From: Actinomycetota bacterium
GTDB lineage: Bacteria > Actinomycetota > Acidimicrobiia > Acidimicrobiales > CADCSY01
DNA: 23,764 nt
Assembly (NCBI GenBank): GCA_016178435.1
Contig: JACOTK010000159.1
Span: 1-23,764 of the forward strand
Direction of reading: 5' to 3'
The number at the start of each line of letters is the position of its first letter. The first letter of the stretch is position 1. Below, one piece after another: positions 14,467-21,191 of the stretch. The translations under genes were made by a program, and so were the position numbers. The notes below the pieces were generated by a model, which was given only the letters and a program-made list of their open reading frames with translations, did no database searches and was not told where the DNA came from.

Positions 14467-14795
14467 CGTCTCTCCTGTGGGAATGCGTTGACGTCAGTCA
14501 CCGCCGCTGAACGCGTCTGGAGGCGTGACCCCGTTCGGTTGGTCGAACGAGTATCGCCCACAGCAGCCCGACGAGAAAGGCCCGATCTGCTGGACCTGCT
14601 CGGGCCGGAATCGTCACGTACGGTTCTGAGAGAGTGGGAGGTTCCCTCCCACTGCTCACCAGGGGCGATGGCCTGAACGCGGAAGTACCGCTGTACCAAC
14701 CGTTCGTAGTCGGGACCATCGGGGGAAGTGCAGGTGAATCCCTCGAGCATGGGACGATCCGCCTTGGAGGCGGGTCGCCAAGTGAGGTCGGTCAA
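14391..14795 (-). pseudogene. GNAT-acetyltransferase-like N-terminal fragment
   Basis: TTG 14795 overlaps the TGA of the upstream 302-residue gene (TTGA), so it was the second gene of a pair. The first 55 residues (LTWRPASKADRPMLEGFTCT, then YERLVQRYFRVQAIAPG) resemble the start of GNAT proteins, in which LxxRPAxxADxxxLxxF is common. After RTVRDDSG the frame becomes Arg/Ser-rich and unlike a protein. Another minus frame (QIGPFSSGCCGRYSFDQPNG) ends at 14494, 27 nt before the next gene, and may be the original C-terminus. No acetyl-CoA loop is visible, so the gene seems frameshifted and internally shortened. Confidence 0.4.
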
Positions 14796-15700
14796 CTGGC
14801 CAGCACGACAACGCTCGGTGGCACGGTGACCGTCTCGCCGGCGGACCGACGAAGCTCGATGTCAGCTTGGACATCCGACGGCAACGGCTCGTCGCTGAAG
14901 TATGCCGATGTCGCCGCGTCGAGCGCGACGTCCTCGATCGCGTCGCCAACGGCTGCCAAGAGCGATACGAACGAGATTCCCTCGCTGTGCTCGACGCGAA
15001 GGAGCGCGAGGTCGCCGACAGCCAAGCCGGCGTTCCGTGGGAGCAATGCGTCCACGGCAAGCCGGGTGACAGCTTCTTGGAGCGGACGGGAGAATTCCGC
15101 GATCGTCCGGCGAAGCGGCTCGGCGACCTTCTCGAAGACATCGTTCAGTTGCTTGGCCTGCGCGAGGTGGACCTGAGTGAGCGACTCCGACAGGCTGGGC
15201 GCAATGATGTCAAGGGTCGCCCACCGGGTTGCGACCTCGCTGATCCGAACGAACTGTTCATGCAATGCGGGGTCCAGCTGGGCCCGGAACTGTTTGCGGA
15301 CTTTCTCGAGTTGAATGGTTGCCGGGCCCAGGCCGTGAGCGAGCTGATTGCGAAGCGCCACGAGATCATCGAAGTCCGCAATGTCAAAATTGTTGGCGAG
15401 CTCGGCGAGAGTGGGAGACCATTGCGTCTCGAACTTTTCGGCTTGGTCAGCCAACTCCTCAGCCTCCTCGAGGTGTCCTTGCCTTGCGAGCATCGCCGCG
15501 TCGAGATTTAGGGCGGCGTAGCATCGGAGCTGACCACTCACTCGGCCGGATCTGTGCAGGCGGATACTCGTGCCACGGGAGACGTACCCGCGTTGACGAA
15601 GAGTGCGGAAAGTGCTCTCTGAGGGCTGGATGCCCGGTCTGTACACTCGGACGATATCGAGCCTTGACACGAACGGGAAGCGCCCAAGTGCAGTGTCCAT
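14792..15700 (-). CDS. 302-residue protein with a HEPN-like RNxxAH motif
   Basis: The start ATG 15700 has a strong ribosome site (AAGGAGG about 8 nt upstream). The N-terminus includes a possible winged-helix segment (STFRTLRQRGYVSRGTSIRL, 28-47). FDDLVALRNQLAHGLG (110-125) contains R-N-Q-L-A-H, which fits the RxxxxH catalytic motif of HEPN RNases. The C-terminal half is helical and amphipathic, with no membrane segment. Its stop overlaps the GNAT-like fragment by 4 nt, so the two formed an operon, possibly a HEPN toxin with an acetyltransferase partner. I do not know a named family; the HEPN reading depends on one motif. Confidence 0.55.
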   Translation of the reverse strand: MDTALGRFPFVSRLDIVRVYRPGIQPSESTFRTLRQRGYVSRGTSIRLHRSGRVSGQLRCYAALNLDAAMLARQGHLEEAEELADQAEKFETQWSPTLAELANNFDIADFDDLVALRNQLAHGLGPATIQLEKVRKQFRAQLDPALHEQFVRISEVATRWATLDIIAPSLSESLTQVHLAQAKQLNDVFEKVAEPLRRTIAEFSRPLQEAVTRLAVDALLPRNAGLAVGDLALLRVEHSEGISFVSLLAAVGDAIEDVALDAATSAYFSDEPLPSDVQADIELRRSAGETVTVPPSVVVLAS

Positions 15701-15715
15701 CAGGAGATCCTCCTT

Positions 15716-15740
15716 CTGAAACGCTGATTTAGCGTCTCAG
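15716..15740. promoter_or_regulatory. 10-bp inverted repeat upstream of the 302-residue gene
   Basis: CTGAAACGCT and AGCGTCTCAG flank a 5-nt spacer with one mismatch. The repeat sits 16-40 nt before ATG 15700, just upstream of the ribosome site, where a self-repressor would bind. It suggests autoregulation of a TA-like pair. Confidence 0.45.
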
Positions 15741-15834
15741 TGTACTGCATTGAGCATCAGTCTGCTACGGCCAGAAGCGCCACGGCTGACCATCCGCTCG
15801 AAGATGGAGGTGCTCGAACAGGTCCTCCTCGGGC

Positions 15835-16449
15835 TCATTTGCCGAGGGAGTGACGAAGCGCATGGACCGCCTCGGCGTTGACACCGACAGGCGTGCGCAG
15901 CGTGAAGGGAGCGTCTGCCCACAGGCGATCGAAGTAGGCGGTGGCCCAGCGAGCAGTGGCCCTGCCGCTGATGTGCAGTCCGGAGCCGACCCCGTAGTAA
16001 CGGTCGTCCTCGAGGGCGAGGAAGGTCTCGGTGTTGGCGAAGATCAAGGGAGCGAACGTTGGGATCGACAGCGGGGCCTGGTAGGCACGGACTTCGAGAC
16101 TCGGGGCCTGTGCGTAGCGTTCCATCCTTGTGAGCACGTGGTCCAGCTGATGGGGGGTGGGCACCGTCATGAGATGTCGTGCCCGGAACACCCCGCAGCC
16201 ATTGCCCACGATCACGTCGTCGAGCGCTTGGTCAAAGGCAATCTTGGAGGAGCCATCGAGGTGATCGACGGTCGGCTCACTGAGACGATGGCCGCTGTGG
16301 CCGTAGAGCGACGAGAGACAGAGTTGTCGATCCTCGCTGTGGGGGACCACGCCCACCAGGACCTCTCGGGCTGCGGTGTAGAGATCGTCCGCCGAGAAGT
16401 AGGGCCCATGGACCTGACCGCCGGCCAACTCCGGGGGGGTCCAGGACAT
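15835..16449 (-). CDS. Possible PLD-like C-terminal domain protein, likely 5'-truncated
   Basis: A 204-residue protein from ATG 16449. The frame continues upstream without a standard start (GRPSCEQLRRILREAEARE) to a stop near 16520, which suggests a lost N-terminus, perhaps an HTH. The body includes GPYFSADDLYTAAREVLVGV (16-35) and, near the end, FANTETFLALEDDRYYGVGS and RATARWATAYFDRLWADA. The last segment resembles the phospholipase-D-like effector domains attached to some actinobacterial regulators, but the catalytic HxK motif is not visible. I give no enzymatic function. The next gene upstream on the same strand begins at 16937. Confidence 0.45.
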   Translation of the reverse strand: MSWTPPELAGGQVHGPYFSADDLYTAAREVLVGVVPHSEDRQLCLSSLYGHSGHRLSEPTVDHLDGSSKIAFDQALDDVIVGNGCGVFRARHLMTVPTPHQLDHVLTRMERYAQAPSLEVRAYQAPLSIPTFAPLIFANTETFLALEDDRYYGVGSGLHISGRATARWATAYFDRLWADAPFTLRTPVGVNAEAVHALRHSLGK

Positions 16450-16538
16450 CTCACCACGTTCTCGAGCCTCGGCTTCTCGAAGGATGCGCCGTAGCTGCTC
16501 GCAGCTGGGCCGGCCGTGGGGTCATCGGTTGCGATGGA

Positions 16539-16937
16539 TCAACCAAGTCCACCGTGACGAAGGCCGGTTATTGGGGCACGGCGTTCGACTACGGGGGCAC
16601 GGGACCTGCTCAGGCGAGCCATATCTGGGGTTGTGAGGCTGAAGCCCACGCTCTGTGGCACGAAGGCGAGCTTGCGAGCGTCGTGAACGGGCCCGTGACT
16701 CCAAGGGACGTCGAGGTCATCGGACGGCTTTGCGAAGCCGCCGGAACCAGCGTTGCGCCGCCACAACGCCTTGGTCGGCTCCTCTGAGCAGTGATGTTCC
16801 CGGCGACGTGTCCACGGAGTGTCGAGCCCGGGAAGGCTCTCGGGAAGGGCTGGAAGGTCGTCGCTGATCGTGGTCCAAAGCACGTCGAGGGAAATGTCGG
16901 GAGCGTCTCGCAGGTGTTCGAACGTGTTGAGCGCCAT
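16539..16937 (-). CDS. Hypothetical protein with a strong ribosome site
   Basis: A 132-residue frame whose ATG 16937 is preceded by AAGGAGGT with 7-nt spacing, a near-perfect Shine-Dalgarno. The first 45 residues (MALNTFEHLRDAPDISLDVL then LPALPESLPGLDTPW) look like a natural small protein, and the remainder is less convincing. A 28-bp stretch at its start (16913-16940) matches, with one mismatch, the truncated vapB at 20475-20502 on the other strand. The gene diverges from the 17036 gene, sharing about 100 bp of promoter region. A plus-strand frame (16554-16787) covers part of the same DNA but has no ribosome site. Function unknown. Confidence 0.4.
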   Translation of the reverse strand: MALNTFEHLRDAPDISLDVLWTTISDDLPALPESLPGLDTPWTRRREHHCSEEPTKALWRRNAGSGGFAKPSDDLDVPWSHGPVHDARKLAFVPQSVGFSLTTPDMARLSRSRAPVVERRAPITGLRHGGLG

Positions 16938-16977
16938 CGGTCGGACCTCCTTGCGAGAACGACTGTCGCTACACTGC

Positions 16978-17011
16978 GTCATGATGAACGGCGGGTCATG
17001 ATGGACGGCGG
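16978..17011. repeat. 17-bp tandem repeat between divergent genes
   Basis: GTCATGATGAACGGCGG and GTCATGATGGACGGCGG lie head to tail with one difference, each containing the palindrome TCATGA. They follow a -10-like TACACT (16970-16975) and precede the ribosome site of the 17036 gene, so they make a good candidate operator for the divergent pair. Confidence 0.6.
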
Positions 17012-17035
17012 TGCGGAGTCCTGAAGGAGGTGGCA

Positions 17036-17905
17036 ATGACGGTCGATCAGCGGATCCAGCTGGTGCTCAAGGGTTCTCGCACGTCCGATGGGGCTGTCGA
17101 CTTCGATGCCCTCCTGGCCTTCGGTGACGCCTTCCGGAAGGCGCTTCGCGCGCTCGTGAGAAGCCGCGCCGGCCAGCCTGCAGTCCAGGCCGGTCAGCCC
17201 GGGGCCGAGGTCCGGGAGGCATCCAGCCTCCGGCTGATCGGACTCCGTGCCGGAAGCGCCGTCCTCGAGCTCGAACCGATCGACGCCAGGCTCCTTGCCG
17301 ATCCGGTGGTCGACGCCCTCCAATCGCTCGCCGACGGCCTGGCCGGACAAGGCGCCTTCGAGCCACCGGTCGTGGGCTACCTCCGCGAGGCAGTGCAGAG
17401 CCTCGGGGAGCAGGGCTCCGTCGGTCTCCGAGTGCCCGAGCGCTCGCCGGTCGACTTCGATGAGGCGGCGCTCGATCGTCTTGCGACGACGACGACTCCT
17501 CCTCCGGCAGCCGGTGCCCTCGCGCCGGGCACGGTCGACGGTTGGCTCCACGCCATCGACATCGACCCGGACGAGGTACGGATACGCGACACCGCGGGCC
17601 GTGACTGGTCTTGCCACTACCCGGAACAGCTCGAGTCACAGGTGCGAGAGCTCATCGGGCGAGTCGTCCGAGCGTCCGGCATGGTTCGGACGAGCGCGAG
17701 TCGCTCCAGGATCGAGCTCGCTGCCATCGAGGGCGTCGAGCCGGCAAGCGCCTCGCAGCGTAGGTCAAAGGACGAGATCCTTGCCCAGGCGATGCGCGAT
17801 GCGTCTGTGGTTGCACCTCAGCCGCTTGCGGGCCTGGCCGGCGACATCGTTCCGACCGACGACGACGAGCTCGCGTTCGAGGAAGCTCTCCAGGCCATCA
17901 AGTAG
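17036..17905 (+). CDS. 289-residue partner (putative antitoxin) of a PIN toxin
   Basis: ATG 17036 has AAGGAGG directly upstream; a GTG at 17030 lies within that site, so I reject it. The N-terminus (VDQRIQLVLKGSRTSDGAVD then DALLAFGDAFRKALRALVRS) and the middle (LIGLRAGSAVLELEPIDARL) form a compact domain of a kind found beside PIN genes in other bacteria, though I cannot name it. Residues 155-230 include HAIDIDPDEVRIRDTAGRDW. The C-terminal tail, DEILAQAMRDASVVAPQPLA then ELAFEEALQAIK, resembles the toxin-binding end of classical antitoxins. The stop lies 3 nt before the PIN toxin start. It is about four times longer than a VapB and has no RHH domain. Confidence 0.65.
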   Translation: MTVDQRIQLVLKGSRTSDGAVDFDALLAFGDAFRKALRALVRSRAGQPAVQAGQPGAEVREASSLRLIGLRAGSAVLELEPIDARLLADPVVDALQSLADGLAGQGAFEPPVVGYLREAVQSLGEQGSVGLRVPERSPVDFDEAALDRLATTTTPPPAAGALAPGTVDGWLHAIDIDPDEVRIRDTAGRDWSCHYPEQLESQVRELIGRVVRASGMVRTSASRSRIELAAIEGVEPASASQRRSKDEILAQAMRDASVVAPQPLAGLAGDIVPTDDDELAFEEALQAIK

Positions 17906-17908
17906 CCG

Positions 17909-18322
17909 ATGGAGTACGTCGTCTGCGACACCACAGTCGTGTCCGAGTTGCGTGGTGGTGGGGCGCGGTGCGCCTCGATGACGATGCTGACCACGGCAGT
18001 GAAGGTCATCAGCGTGGTCACGGTCGCCGAGCTACGAGCAGGCGCCATCCAGGCCAACTGGGGCGACCGTAAGCGGCAGGAGCTCGAGGGCATCATCCGG
18101 GCGTACGTTCGCGTCGACATCGACGATGAGACGGCAGAGATCTGGGCGCGACTCAAGGCCGACTGCACTCGGCTGGGCCGAAACGTCGGTCTCAACGATC
18201 TGTGGATCGCGGCATCGGGTGTGCGGCTCGACGCTCCCGTAGCGGCACTCGATGACGACTTCGGGCGTATCCCCGGCATCCGGTTGCTCGGCACCGATGG
18301 CAGCGTCGTGGAGACGACATGA
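17909..18322 (+). CDS. vapC: PIN-domain toxin (FitB/VapC-like)
   Basis: A 137-residue PIN protein. The acidic residues are found in MEYVVCDTTVVSELRGG (D7), SVVTVAELRAGA (E), NVGLNDLWIAASGV (D) and AALDDDFGRIPGI (D). Length and motif order are normal. It is 3 nt downstream of its unusual large partner and should be co-translated. The 25 bp around the stop/start junction (17893-17917) recur at 18942-18966. Confidence 0.8.
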   Translation: MEYVVCDTTVVSELRGGGARCASMTMLTTAVKVISVVTVAELRAGAIQANWGDRKRQELEGIIRAYVRVDIDDETAEIWARLKADCTRLGRNVGLNDLWIAASGVRLDAPVAALDDDFGRIPGIRLLGTDGSVVETT

Positions 18323-18372
18323 GCGGTCTGGTTCCGATGCGCTGTCAGGCGGATGACGGATCGGGTGGGTTG

Positions 18373-18744
18373 TCAGTCACGCTGGTAGATTCGCCGGCCT
18401 TCATTGACCGCGGCACGCTCCAGCGTGCCTGCAATGCGGCGGCGCCGGCGCATGCGGCCCATGTCGGTAAAGGCGACGTCGAAGGGAACGGGCGCGGTGG
18501 ATGATCGACTCGCCTGTTGCTTCAGGTCGACAGCCGTGGCCGGGTCGTAAGAATCGAGCACGAGGAGTAGGTCGATGTCGCTGTCGACATCGTCGTCACC
18601 ACGAGCGACCGAGCCGTAGAGCCATACTTCGAGGGGATCGAATGCGGCAACGAGCCCGACAACGAGATCGTTTGCCCAATCGCTCAGTGCCCGGCCGCCC
18701 CACACCGCACGTCCTTGCCGAGCTTCCCAGGTCACGGGTCCCAT
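18373..18744 (-). CDS. Solitary MNT-type nucleotidyltransferase
   Basis: A 123-residue protein from ATG 18744 (GGAG about 10 nt upstream; GTG 18750 is an alternative). The minimal nucleotidyltransferase motif is clear: EVWLYGSVARGDDDVDSDID then LLLVLDSYD gives GSxARG and DSDID. The end, GTLERAAVNEGRRIYQRD, matches the usual C-terminus of MNT antitoxins. These normally accompany a HEPN gene. None is present: the gene downstream is the convergent PIN toxin, and upstream lies repeat and IS debris. Either the HEPN partner was lost, or the protein acts alone. Confidence 0.8.
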   Translation of the reverse strand: MGPVTWEARQGRAVWGGRALSDWANDLVVGLVAAFDPLEVWLYGSVARGDDDVDSDIDLLLVLDSYDPATAVDLKQQASRSSTAPVPFDVAFTDMGRMRRRRRIAGTLERAAVNEGRRIYQRD

Positions 18745-18762
18745 TGTCACCGCTCCATCGTA

Positions 18763-18795
18763 GAGGACACAGCCCTGTTGGTCCTGCGGACCCGA
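18763..18795 (+). repeat. Dispersed cassette-end repeat, copy A
   Basis: GAGGACACAGCCCTGTTGGT then CCTGCGGACCCGA. Related copies on the same strand are at 20959-21000, 22086-22117 and 23358-23401. The shared core is TTGGTCCTGCGGAGCCGATG followed by TGGGG. This copy lies just beyond the 5' end of the MNT gene. Confidence 0.6.
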
Positions 18796-18827
18796 GCTGT
18801 CGGACCCGAGACAAGGACACCTTTTCG

Positions 18828-18920
18828 ATGCGATCATCGCACAGCCTCGACACCCTGAACGTGATGTTCGACGACGACCACCTGGTAGCACTCGGGGTAC
18901 TCGCCCTGTTCACCGAGCGG
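18828..18920 (+). mobile_element. N-terminal scrap of an IS1380-like transposase
   Basis: From ATG 18828 the frame reads MRSSHSLDTLNVMFDDDHLV followed by ALGVLAL. IS1380-family transposases typically begin with a short segment of the type xLDxxxVxFDDxxLVAxAGL, so this is likely the first 25-30 residues of one. The similarity then stops, and the 25-bp TA-junction repeat begins at 18942. The rest of the IS is absent. Confidence 0.45.
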
Positions 18921-18941
18921 TCCTACCACGCCCTTCCATGT

Positions 18942-18966
18942 GGCCATCAAGTAGCCGATGGAGTAC
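18942..18966 (+). repeat. 25-bp copy of the antitoxin/PIN junction
   Basis: These 25 bp are identical to 17893-17917, which hold the last codons and stop of the 17036 gene and the first three codons of its PIN toxin. Here the ATG is followed by CTCCAGCCGC and no PIN sequence, so it is a scar of a second, deleted copy of that TA module. Confidence 0.8.
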
Positions 18967-19016
18967 CTCCAGCCGCCGCGACCCCGCGTGAAGGCACCGA
19001 CCTCGCCGTCCCCGTG

Positions 19017-19108
19017 CCGTCGGATTAGTAGCATAACTACCGTCGGATGCGACGCATCTATGCCGTCGGATTAGTAGTATAACCACCGTCGGATTGGTAG
19101 CATAGCGG
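19017..19108 (+). repeat. Four tandem 23-bp repeats before the DUF4143 ATPase
   Basis: Four head-to-tail 23-bp units (starts 19017, 19040, 19063, 19086) each begin CCGTCGGAT. Units 1, 3 and 4 share ATTAGTAG(C/T)ATAA-like cores, while unit 2 is diverged (GCGACGCATCTATG). The last unit ends 2 nt before GTG 19111. Its TAGCAT (19098-19103) is well placed as a -10 for a leaderless start, and units 1 and 3 carry TAGCAT and TAGTAT at the same phase. A repressor array, or tandem promoters made by repeat expansion, are the likely meanings. Confidence 0.9.
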
Positions 19109-19110
19109 CT

Positions 19111-20397
19111 GTGACCAGTGGCGCTTCACCGTACCGTCCGCGCGTTTTGGATCGCGAGCTTGATGAGCTGCTTCCCGCACTGCCGGCGATCGCACTCGAT
19201 GGGGCCAAGGGCGTCGGCAAGACCGAGACCGCCCGACAGCGGGCGCGGACCGTGCACGCACTCGACGAGCCCGGCGCGGTCGAGATCGCCGGCGCTGACC
19301 CGGTTCGCCTGCTCGCAGGCGAACCGCCTGTCCTGATCGATGAGTGGCAGCGCTACCCGCAGTCCTGGGATCTTGTGCGGCGCTCCGTCGATGAAGACCG
19401 ATCCGGAGGCCGGTTCCTGCTGACCGGATCGGCAACGCCGCGCGATCCCGGGACGCACTCCGGGGCCGGTCGCATCGTTCGACTTCGCATGCGGCCGATG
19501 ACGCTGTCGGAGCGGGGGATCGGCTCGCCGACCGTGAGTCTCCGGGCCCTGCTCGGCGGTGATCGTGGTTCCGTCGGGGGCAGCTCGGATGCGAGGCTGG
19601 AGCAGTACGTGGACGAGTTGTGCGCCTCCGGCTTTCCGGGGCTTCGAGGAGTCGGCGGACGCGCGCTTGGCGCGCAGCTCGACGGCTATCTGGACCGGAT
19701 GATCGACCGGGACTTCCCCGATGCCGGTCGGACCATCCGCAATCCGGCAGGCCTTCGACGATGGTTGACCGCGTACGCGGCCGCGACCTCGACGACCACC
19801 ACGTTCGACGCCATCCGCGACGCCGCCACGCCCGGCGACACAGGCAAGGCCGCCAAGACGACGACGAGCTTCTTCCGAGACACGCTCGAACGATTGTGGA
19901 TTCTCGATCCGCTGCCCGCCTGGCTGCCCACGCGCCATCATCTGCGCCGACTGGGCCACGGTTCAAAGCACCATCTTGCGGATCCGGCTCTCGCCGTTCG
20001 GCTGCTCGGCGTGGACCAGGGGGCACTCCTCGATTCGCCGGCAGCCGGCTCGCCGCGGGCCCGCGATGCAACGCTGCTCGGCCAACTGTTCGAATCGCTC
20101 GTCACCCTCGACGTTCGGGTGTACGCCCAGGCGGCCGAGGCAAAGGTGGGACATCTCCGAACGCAGGGGGGCGAGCACGAGATCGACCTGATCGTCCAAA
20201 GGCGAGACCACAGCGTCGTCGCGCTGGAGGTGAAGCTGTCACAGACCGTCGGCTCCTCCGATGTGCGGCACCTGCTTTGGCTTCGTGACCGAATGGGTGA
20301 GGACCTCTTGGACGCCGCGGTCATCACGACGGGCTCTGAGGCCTACCGCCGCCAAGATGGCATCGCGGTGATCCCCGCGGCGCTGCTCGGTCCTTGA
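19111..20397 (+). CDS. AAA_14/DUF4143 ATPase
   Basis: A 428-residue protein from GTG 19111. Walker A is AIALDGAKGVGKTETARQRA (27-46), Walker B PVLIDEWQRYP (73-83) and a sensor-1-like segment RFLLTGSATPRDPGTHSGAG follows. The C-terminal DUF4143 domain contains LGQLFESLVTLDVRVYAQ and then a PD-(D/E)xK-like pair, GGEHEIDLIVQ and VVALEVKLS. It ends with AVITTGSEAYRRQDGIAVIP. The length is normal and all motifs look intact. Such ATPases are frequent in accessory islands; their cellular role is poorly known. The tandem repeats directly upstream suggest tight control. A tail of a different DUF4143 gene is present at 9915-10127. Confidence 0.85.
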   Translation: MTSGASPYRPRVLDRELDELLPALPAIALDGAKGVGKTETARQRARTVHALDEPGAVEIAGADPVRLLAGEPPVLIDEWQRYPQSWDLVRRSVDEDRSGGRFLLTGSATPRDPGTHSGAGRIVRLRMRPMTLSERGIGSPTVSLRALLGGDRGSVGGSSDARLEQYVDELCASGFPGLRGVGGRALGAQLDGYLDRMIDRDFPDAGRTIRNPAGLRRWLTAYAAATSTTTTFDAIRDAATPGDTGKAAKTTTSFFRDTLERLWILDPLPAWLPTRHHLRRLGHGSKHHLADPALAVRLLGVDQGALLDSPAAGSPRARDATLLGQLFESLVTLDVRVYAQAAEAKVGHLRTQGGEHEIDLIVQRRDHSVVALEVKLSQTVGSSDVRHLLWLRDRMGEDLLDAAVITTGSEAYRRQDGIAVIPAALLGP

Positions 20398-20421
20398 CCC
20401 TGTACGTCCGGCTTCGGCTGA

Positions 20422-20565
20422 TGCCGGCCGGCCGTTCGTTGCGACGACATCGCCGCCAAGCCCTCGATCGAGGAGGTGTTCGAGCGTGTTGAGCGCCATC
20501 GGGGGGGCCGTGTCGGCTTGGCTCAGGCAGCCGCTGATCTCGGCGAGGAGCGTTCCAATCGGTGA
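20422..20565 (+). pseudogene. VapB antitoxin lacking its N-terminal half
   Basis: The frame ending at TGA 20563-20565 reads DIAAKPSIEEVFERVERHRG then GRVGLAQAAADLGEERSNR, a typical VapB C-terminus that lies directly in front of and overlaps vapC. In-frame TGA 20419-20421 closes it upstream and there is no ATG, GTG or TTG giving a ribbon-helix-helix. Only 24 nt separate it from the ATPase gene. The DNA-binding half was therefore lost. Whether the toxin-binding tail is still made is unclear. Confidence 0.7.
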
Positions 20566-20960
20566 TCGTTGTCGATGCCTCGGTTCTTGCCAACGCCATC
20601 GGCGACGACGGCTCCGATGGGCGCCTGGTCCGTGACCACCTCCGTCGGGCCCAGGGTTTGGCGGCTCCTGATCTTGTCGATGTCGAGACCGTCTCGGTGC
20701 TGCGGCGACGTTGGCTTGCCGGTGATCTGTCCGAGAGCCGGTTCGCCACAGCAGTGGACGACCTGGCGGACCTTGATGTCGAGCGGTACCCCACAAAGGC
20801 GTTCATGCGGCGAGCCTTTGAGCTGCGGGCGAAGGTCACGGCGTATGACGCGTGCTATGTGGCCCTGGCAGAGGGACTGGCGTGTGCGTTGGTGACCGCC
20901 GACGCCCGTTTGGCACACGCTCCCGGTCTCCGCTGTCGAGTCAGCGTGGTCCTGTCCTGA
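20562..20960 (+). CDS. vapC: VapC PIN toxin with a broken antitoxin
   Basis: A 132-residue PIN protein from GTG 20562, which overlaps the antitoxin remnant's TGA (GTGA). The acidic residues lie in MIVVDASVLANAIG (D5), PDLVDVETVSVLRR (E), AKVTAYDACYVALAEGL (D) and ALVTADARLAHAPG (D). All are present, so the toxin looks catalytically complete although its antitoxin is truncated. It might be tolerated through a cross-acting antitoxin, lack of expression, or an inactivating change not evident by eye. Confidence 0.85.
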   Translation: MIVVDASVLANAIGDDGSDGRLVRDHLRRAQGLAAPDLVDVETVSVLRRRWLAGDLSESRFATAVDDLADLDVERYPTKAFMRRAFELRAKVTAYDACYVALAEGLACALVTADARLAHAPGLRCRVSVVLS

Positions 20961-21000
20961 AGACGCGGCCCTCTTGGTCCTGCAGAGCCGATGTGGGGAG
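20959..21000 (+). repeat. Dispersed cassette-end repeat, copy C
   Basis: This follows the vapC stop directly (CTCTTGGTCCTGCAGAGCCG then ATGTGGGGAG) and runs into the 89-bp repeat beginning at 20998. It is related to copies at 18763, 22086 and 23358. Confidence 0.6.
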
Positions 21001-21086
21001 GACAGCGGTGCGCTCCGTGTCGGGTTGGCGGCCTTCATGGGCAGCGAACCAGGCCTCCACCTCCGACCATCGCCAAAGCGGGTTGC
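20998..21086 (-). pseudogene. 89-bp fragment of the 22185-22718 regulator gene
   Basis: Identical over 89 bp to 22284-22372, an internal piece of the minus-strand HTH gene encoding NPLWRWSEVEAWFAAHEGRQ and the following PDTERTAVL. Beyond 21086 the sequence differs. It is a remnant of a recent duplication or a recombined paralogue, not a gene. The remaining gap to 21191 holds the operator of the next TA pair. Confidence 0.85.
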
Positions 21087-21148
21087 CGGTCACGGTCTCG
21101 CCGGCGCCGACGGCGATGAGTTGCTCGGATCTGATCGCACTTCGGCTG

Positions 21149-21185
21149 CCGAGGTATATCCAAATATGCCTCGGTCAGATATACT
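21149..21185 (+). promoter_or_regulatory. 26-bp near-palindrome plus TATACT -10 before vapB
   Basis: CCGAGG-ATAT arms (21149-21174) are symmetric around CCAA with one mismatched pair. TATACT at 21180-21185 is a strong -10 placed 6 nt before GTG 21192, so the mRNA is likely leaderless. The palindrome covers the -35 to -10 spacer region, a normal place for an RHH antitoxin to repress its own operon. Confidence 0.65.
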
Positions 21186-21191
21186 TTCGGC

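Noticed and set aside
16554..16787. Plus-strand 77-residue frame opposite the 16539-16937 gene
   Set aside because: Reasonable composition but no ribosome site; the minus-strand frame has a near-perfect one.
19017..19108. Possible CRISPR array
   Set aside because: The 23-bp units are contiguous with no spacers, and no cas gene is nearby.
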